Assembly (NCBI GenBank): GCA_965644295.1
Contig: CBFFRP010000080.1
Span: forward strand, 248,001-312,000
Origin: Paraphysomonas bandaiensis
Taxonomy: Eukaryota; Chrysophyceae
Length of the DNA: 64,000 nt
Direction: 5' to 3'
Under the pieces are notes generated by a model. That model was given only the letters and a program-made list of their open reading frames with translations, had not been told where the DNA came from and searched no databases. The translations under genes and the position numbers were made by a program. The number at the start of each line of letters is the position of its first letter. Positions within the stretch are counted from its first letter, which is position 1. This document shows, in pieces, positions 59,203 through 64,000 of this stretch.

Positions 59203-59406
59203 GTGACATTGGCCGCCTTTCCCCGCTCCTAGAATGCGCGGGGTTTCTCGTAATCCCATATGGGCTACGCAAGTATAGTGTAGATCTAGCTAGAGCTTGC
59301 TTGGTGCCGACACACAAAGAATACGCTGAGATTTTTATTAACAATCTATACGTTACTTAGCTTAATCAACGCTAACACTTTACTTGGGTACGCTCTCGGA
59401 ATGGGG
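59203..59406 (-). mobile_element. MITE-like element copy C, truncated
   Basis: About 200 bp of the terminal part of the element in inverted orientation, from GTGACATTGGCCGCC to the end CTCGGAATGGGG. The other end is missing. Confidence 0.6.
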
Positions 59407-59608
59407 CAGTAACTATACAGTAAATATTTATACAGGACACAAAAGAATTCATACAGGAAACAAAAGACGACGGCATATATTGTACACTAGAGATTGTATA
59501 TACAAGCACACATTTTTCGCGTCTCAATCCTATCTCATTACGATAACAAAGAAACGTTCATCATAGTCATACTTCTTATATCAGAGTGGCTATCACACAA
59601 TAAAAATG

Positions 59609-61006
59609 TTAATAATCAGAGTAATCAGAGTAATCAAAATCATCCAGGCCTGATTCAGAATAATAATGAGATTCAAAGTCACCTGCAACATCGTCGTATT
59701 CACTATCGTATTCACTGTCGTTTTCACTATCGCCTTCACTATCGTCTTCACTGTCGTTTTCACTATCGCCTTCACTTTCGCCGTCACTGTAGTAATCAGA
59801 GGAATCAAAATCGGAAACCTCAACATACACCGCTGCGTTGGAATTATTGATGTAGCCGTTCTTATACATTGACGAATCAATGCTCACAACAAAATCAGGT
59901 GTTCGCCACTCGCAGAGCGCTCTTACAGCATCTGGAGTTATACTGTACGTAATAAACCTATCTCTCGAATACCCCTTGAAGTCCATCAGGTCCAGCTGCC
60001 GTAGTTTCGGAAAGCCATTGTGAAAGTAACGCAGAGTAGAATCTGATATATCCTTCCAACCAGTGAGGGATAAGTATTGCAGCTCCAAACATCCACAGGA
60101 GAGTTTGTGAATAGCTTCATCACTTAGCACTCGACAGAAGGACAGTTTAAGTGAAATTAATGTTGTGGCGGAGGCGGCAAGACACTCAAACGTCGATTCA
60201 TCGATTCCGTCACACCCCGACAGATCCAGGGTTTGTATAAGGCTTCCACGTCGAGAAATAAGGAGACACAGAGAATTGCTGGTTATATCTGGACAGTAGG
60301 CCAGTGCAAGGTGTCGGAGTTGGTTCAAGGAGTGAAGGGAACATACAGCAGGATCGGTCAACTGAGAGGAGTTAGAAAAGTCCAGATAACTCAAATTCGG
60401 ACACCCAGCGCAGAGTTCACCAATCGCGTCATTGGAAATCAACCAGCAGTTCTGAAGGACCACTGAGCGGAGAGCATGGGCATATCGAGCTAGAAATAAA
60501 ATAGCATTATTACTTAATTTCGAGCACCCAGAAAGATTAATTTCAGTGAGTTTGTTGCACAGATCTCCAGAATACGCCGTGTCCACACGCACAAGATTAT
60601 GCAACTGGTCGTTATTCAACACAGTCAATTTCTGAATATTAACACAACGAGTTAGTATGAAGTTAAGTCCTATACTCGTGAAGCGTCCACCACTCAGCAC
60701 TATGCTTGTAAAGGCGGTACTCTTACTAAACAATTGGAAGATATCGCCATCAGCCATATCAGTATCATGCACTTCAATATCCCGCAACATCGGGAAGGCA
60801 TTGCAAATCCACCATGCTGTGTAAGTATCTATTTCTTTCGGTATACCGCAGAGATGGGTGACAGAAGCATAGCTCTCAGATAGTTTTGATCTGCAGCTCT
60901 TATTGGACACAGCACTATCAAGAGAGGCTATTTCACCTAGCGTCAGGTAACTTCCAATAGTAAACCCAATAACTTCCGCTGGTAGCAAATCAATAAACGA
61001 TCCCAT
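59609..61006 (-). CDS. F-box-like/LRR protein with acidic C-terminal tail
   Basis: A single open frame of 465 aa. The N-terminus (LLPAEVIGFTIGSYLTLGEI, residues about 8-45) resembles an F-box. Residues about 80-370 are leucine-rich repeats of the cysteine-containing AMN1/FBXL kind: LTEINLSGCSKLSNNAI, LRSVVLQNCWLISNDAI, LSYLDFSNSSQLTDPAV, LRHLALAYCPDITSNSL, LQTLDLSGCDGI and LQYLSLTGWKDISD. The last 60 residues are Ser/Asp/Glu/Tyr repeats (SEGDSENDSEDD). Family role: substrate receptor of an SCF ubiquitin ligase; this is inferred, since the F-box match is weak. The tail is coded by a near-repetitive DNA tract (about 59,690-59,790). Flanking DNA shows no partner gene. Confidence 0.8.
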   Translation of the reverse strand: MGSFIDLLPAEVIGFTIGSYLTLGEIASLDSAVSNKSCRSKLSESYASVTHLCGIPKEIDTYTAWWICNAFPMLRDIEVHDTDMADGDIFQLFSKSTAFTSIVLSGGRFTSIGLNFILTRCVNIQKLTVLNNDQLHNLVRVDTAYSGDLCNKLTEINLSGCSKLSNNAILFLARYAHALRSVVLQNCWLISNDAIGELCAGCPNLSYLDFSNSSQLTDPAVCSLHSLNQLRHLALAYCPDITSNSLCLLISRRGSLIQTLDLSGCDGIDESTFECLAASATTLISLKLSFCRVLSDEAIHKLSCGCLELQYLSLTGWKDISDSTLRYFHNGFPKLRQLDLMDFKGYSRDRFITYSITPDAVRALCEWRTPDFVVSIDSSMYKNGYINNSNAAVYVEVSDFDSSDYYSDGESEGDSENDSEDDSEGDSENDSEYDSEYDDVAGDFESHYYSESGLDDFDYSDYSDY

Positions 61007-61417
61007 GCTTTACTGACAAAATATAAGCAGAGTATCTTCACCCTCTGCCCAATGGGTGTAGCATATACACTACACCTCACCCTCCTGTACACTGCTGGTG
61101 TATAGCATAACAGCAGTAGGAATTCCTACAGTCCGTACCACCATAATAAGCCATACTTCGAATACTGTCCACCATAAGGGCACTATCAACAATTAGAAAA
61201 CCCAGATTTTGTTTAAAAAACAAGTTTTTTCTACAAAACACAGTTTCTGACTTGTAAAACCATGGTTTAATACTGAAAACCCCTAAGTTAATGTTTAAAG
61301 TATCGTATTCCACACTCCAGTATGGAAACTTTTTATTATCGCACTACGAATAAATAAGTATGTAAATTATAACTACGTCGACTTAGATCTTCAGACAGAG
61401 AAAAAATGGTGTATCGC

Positions 61418-61711
61418 TCATTGTGACGAAGATTGGGTGCGCTCCTGTGAGTAGCATTTAGTCAATTCACAAGCGTTCTTGAAAAAATTGTAGTGAATAG
61501 CAGGAGCATTTTCACAACTACTTTGCATGGTGAAGTCGTATACAACACGCATTGCATCATGAAATTGATTCAAAGTTACTGTAGATGAAGTGGTAGTAGT
61601 ATCAACACTCGTGTCAGTTAGATCATCATCATCTACTGTAGCTGTTAGTGGAGAAATAGAAAAAGCTTCGAAGCGCTCCTTGGCTTCCTCAATTTCAGCT
61701 TCTACGACCAT
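61418..61711 (-). CDS. Hypothetical acidic protein fragment
   Basis: A 97 aa frame, not recognised. It starts with a charged helix (EAEIEEAKERFEAFSIS), then an acidic Asp/Thr-rich stretch and a Phe/Tyr/Cys-containing end (VVYDFTMQSSCENAP). It may be the last exon of a longer gene: upstream on the minus strand another short frame (61775-61987) and a possible GTACAC...CGTAG intron of about 55 nt lie in between. The style recalls C-termini of transposase-derived genes, but I have no motif to prove it. Confidence 0.25.
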   Translation of the reverse strand: MVVEAEIEEAKERFEAFSISPLTATVDDDDLTDTSVDTTTTSSTVTLNQFHDAMRVVYDFTMQSSCENAPAIHYNFFKNACELTKCYSQERTQSSSQ

Positions 61712-62067
61712 AGGGTCACTCGCGAACTGACTGTACCAGGAACTTTTCTGCTGTGTACCTGGATGGCTGAATAGCTAGCTAAATCTGGACACCCACTGAC
61801 TGCAGTGTGTTGAAGAACAAGGGTCTGGTTCAACTATGAGCTCTACTGCATCAGCCACTGAGGTATAGACACAGATTAAAACACTAAATTTCTTAATCGA
61901 TTTGCATACCAATCGCAAGCTACGATGTCTATGAAGCGCACCCTTCTCCGCAATATGCGCTTCGAATTGATTCCTCTCAACGATCAACTGCTAGAGGCAT
62001 AACTACCACATTGTCTTGTTCATTGAATAAAGGTATATAATCCACAGCGGAACTGACAGGGGTCTTA

Positions 62068-62740
62068 ATGTCAAGAGGTCACCCAACAGCACCACATATA
62101 GTTGCACGTCAAATTGACGGCCCGAAACACACAAGAGAACTAGTCGAGTGGCTTCGAGGGAATAAGCTTGTAAGTGGGAGTGATGTAGCTACTCCACGAT
62201 ATTATCCAGACTCACTCTCTTTTATGAGAAGTTTACTAGAGCTCGACACAGACTTAAAAGTGGTGGACATTGCTGTGCATTCCGAAACATAGCAATGCTG
62301 ACCCTAACATAGCAATGCTCCATGAGGCGATACTTGCCAAACAGAAACTTCTCCGGCAGGCAGGCGTTAAAGGAGTTGGTGTATCACAGTTGTGTTTTGA
62401 TGCATACAGCTTTATTGAATGGCTCCGTGCCGAACGTGACACCGGATTTGAAGTACCGTTCATGGTTCGTATAGCCAGTGTTGTTGGTGTACATAGGCTT
62501 GTAGAAATTGAATGTAAGTTGGGAATCGGAAATTCTCTTCATATGCTAGGAAAAATGAACTCGGGTCTTCAACCACTACTTATGACAAGTGGCTATGATC
62601 CTTCTGATTACTTAGATTCGATTGACCCTGAAGCCAAGCGGCTGAATATTGTAGGTATTCATAGCTGCACTTTTAACTGTGTTGCCTCCACTGCGCAGTG
62701 GCGTAAACAGCATGCATATAATATTGACTGGTTAATATAA
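62068..62740 (+). pseudogene. Methylenetetrahydrofolate reductase-like fragment with a 10 bp frameshifting duplication
   Basis: Frame 1 (62068-62286) reads APHIVARQIDGPKHTRELVEWL and SLSFMRSLLELD...IAVHSE. Frame 2 (from 62297) reads ADPNIAMLHEAILAKQKLL, VSQLCFDAYSFIEWLRAERD, RLVEIECKLGIGNSL and IVGIHSCTFNCVASTAQWR. Together these follow the TIM-barrel of MetF/MTHFR-type enzymes, closest in style to the actinobacterial-like form (VTQMCFD, RIGVGDS, HxFTFN). The frames join exactly if the 10 bases ACATAGCAAT at 62287-62296 are ignored; the same 10 bases occur at 62307-62316. The N-terminal 70 or so residues, including the expected NAD/folate entry strand, are absent. Folate one-carbon role is by family only. 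Confidence 0.7.
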
Positions 62741-62873
62741 TTATTTGTTTTTCTCTAAAACAACCTGATAGAGCATCATATAGGTAGGAATGACCAACGA
62801 ATCGCGAGCGAGAATGAAATAATACTCACTATAGTCAATAAATATTACGAATTAAAAGTGACGTTAGGTATTG

Positions 62874-63377
62874 CCCCATTCCGAGGGCGTGGTCATGTGG
62901 GCTCGCTGGTATACTGGTATATCACATATAACACTGACTCTACCCCTCGCCTACCCGTGTAACAACGTAGCTGACCGCATAGATCACGCGCAGATTCTGT
63001 TGCCGCCCCACCCGTGTTCACATTTGCTAAGATTACGCGGGATTTCTCATAGCTATGCATGACTTATATATGTAATTCGCGCAGATTCTAGTGGGACCAT
63101 GTTTACCTTCCCATTGCCTAACAAAGATTACGTGGAGCTTCTCGTGACCATGCATGACTCAGTATAGGTCTAGTGTGACATTGGCCGCCCCTTCCCTCTC
63201 CTAGAATGCGCGGGGTTTCTCGTAATCCCATATGGGCTATGCAAGCATAGTGTAGATCTAGCTAGAGTTTGCTTGGTGCCGACACACAAAGAATACGCTG
63301 AGATTTTATTAACAATCTATACGTTACTTAGCTTAATCAACGCTAGCACTTTACTAGGGTACGTTCTCGGAATGGGG
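62874..63377 (-). mobile_element. MITE-like element copy D, full length
   Basis: 504 bp between CCCCATTCCGAGGGCGT and the inverted end ACGTTCTCGGAATGGGG; the 17-base ends pair with two mismatches. This is the cleanest copy and defines the family. Orientation is opposite to copies A and B. It lies 130 bases after the MTHFR-like pseudogene. Confidence 0.75.
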
Positions 63378-64000
63378 AAATATCAATTTACGAAAAGCGA
63401 AATTACCTTCTCCATTGACACCCACGACAACTGTGTCAGATTTATTGTCATAGTATATGCGATGAATTGTCCACAATTGGATTACATTCGTTTTCGCTTT
63501 CGTCATTCGAAGCAAAACTACCATAGAACCTTCACAAAATACGCCTAATTTATCTATAATTTCCCCACAAGGAGTGTTAGTGGGATTAGGAATGCGACAA
63601 CGTCCATCATAAGGAGCTTTTGGCCCCGCTCCATGTAAATATTAAAGAAAGAAACGCTGGATTTGAGATATTTCATTGAATAGCTAACACGATTGTATTG
63701 CTACATTGTTATACCACATCAGTGTTGTTGTTCACTCATTCCACTCTATAAAGAACTCGAAAGCCCTCTGCATAGCTTCCAGATAGGACAGCACAGACAT
63801 CGAGAGCAGTGGACCAGACCGTTGGACCACTGGCAGTACATTTAGACCAAAACAGTTGGACCACTGGCAGTACCATACAGTTTGCTTGACCATTATAGTT
63901 ACGATGAAGACCAGTACAGTGGACTGCTGTACTCGTTTTTTCTGTCCACTGTAGTGTACCGTATAGTACGACCGTAGAGTTTTTATAGGTTGCGTTTCTT
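63378..64000. other. Window end, no gene seen; short direct repeat
   Basis: No supported gene. GTTGGACCACTGGCAGTAC occurs at 63821-63839 and again at 63855-63873, with looser CAGTGGAC/GTCCACTG variants around it. The repeat cluster may continue beyond the window. Confidence 0.4.

Overview
This is a stretch of eukaryotic genome. Genes carry short GT-AG introns (46-58 nt), Copia and LINE retrotransposons are nested in one another, intergenic DNA is AT-rich, and there is an F-box/LRR gene. No operon layout or ribosome-binding sites are seen. I could not fix the lineage from sequence alone; a protist or early-branching opisthokont/alga-type genome fits.

Layout. About 1-12 kb is a graveyard of transposable elements. 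A broken Copia element lies on the minus strand (integrase, linker, RT, RNase H, polypurine tract), split by a nested insertion of about 3.7 kb that holds a Ty3/gypsy integrase fragment. A second Copia RT-RNase H fragment lies on the plus strand. Three insertions of one LINE family are present, each bounded by an 11-14 bp target-site duplication. From 13,361 to 52,166 runs one enormous gene for a modular type I polyketide synthase. Its first exon is a single 37.8 kb open frame, followed by five small exons that encode a thioesterase; my splice model gives 12,850 codons with no frame break. From 52 to 64 kb are a flavohemoglobin split by one in-frame amber codon, an F-box/LRR protein with an acidic tail, a frameshifted fragment of a methylenetetrahydrofolate reductase-like gene, and four or five copies of a roughly 500 bp element with terminal inverted repeats.

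The PKS is the main object. Domain order: GNAT-ACP | KS-AT-(DH)-KR-ACP | KS-AT-DH-KR-ACP | KS-AT-DH-KR-ACP | KS-(DH)-KR-ACP | KS-AT-(DH)-KR-ACP | KS-AT-(DH)-ACP | KS-(DH)-KR-ACP | KS-AT-DH-KR-ACP-TE, where brackets mark DH domains that have lost catalytic residues. That is a loading module and eight extension modules with 8 KS, 6 AT, 7 KR, 9 ACP, 3 plausible DH and 1 TE. No enoyl reductase or methyltransferase is seen. If each module acts once, the product would be an 18-carbon polyketide started from acetyl and released by the TE. The modules are a mosaic: long patches (KS second half, AT, KR) are almost identical at DNA level, third codon positions included, and separate short divergent cassettes (the KS active-site region, DH, the ACP lead-in). 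This points to recent tandem duplication and gene conversion. It also means the module count depends on the assembly being right.
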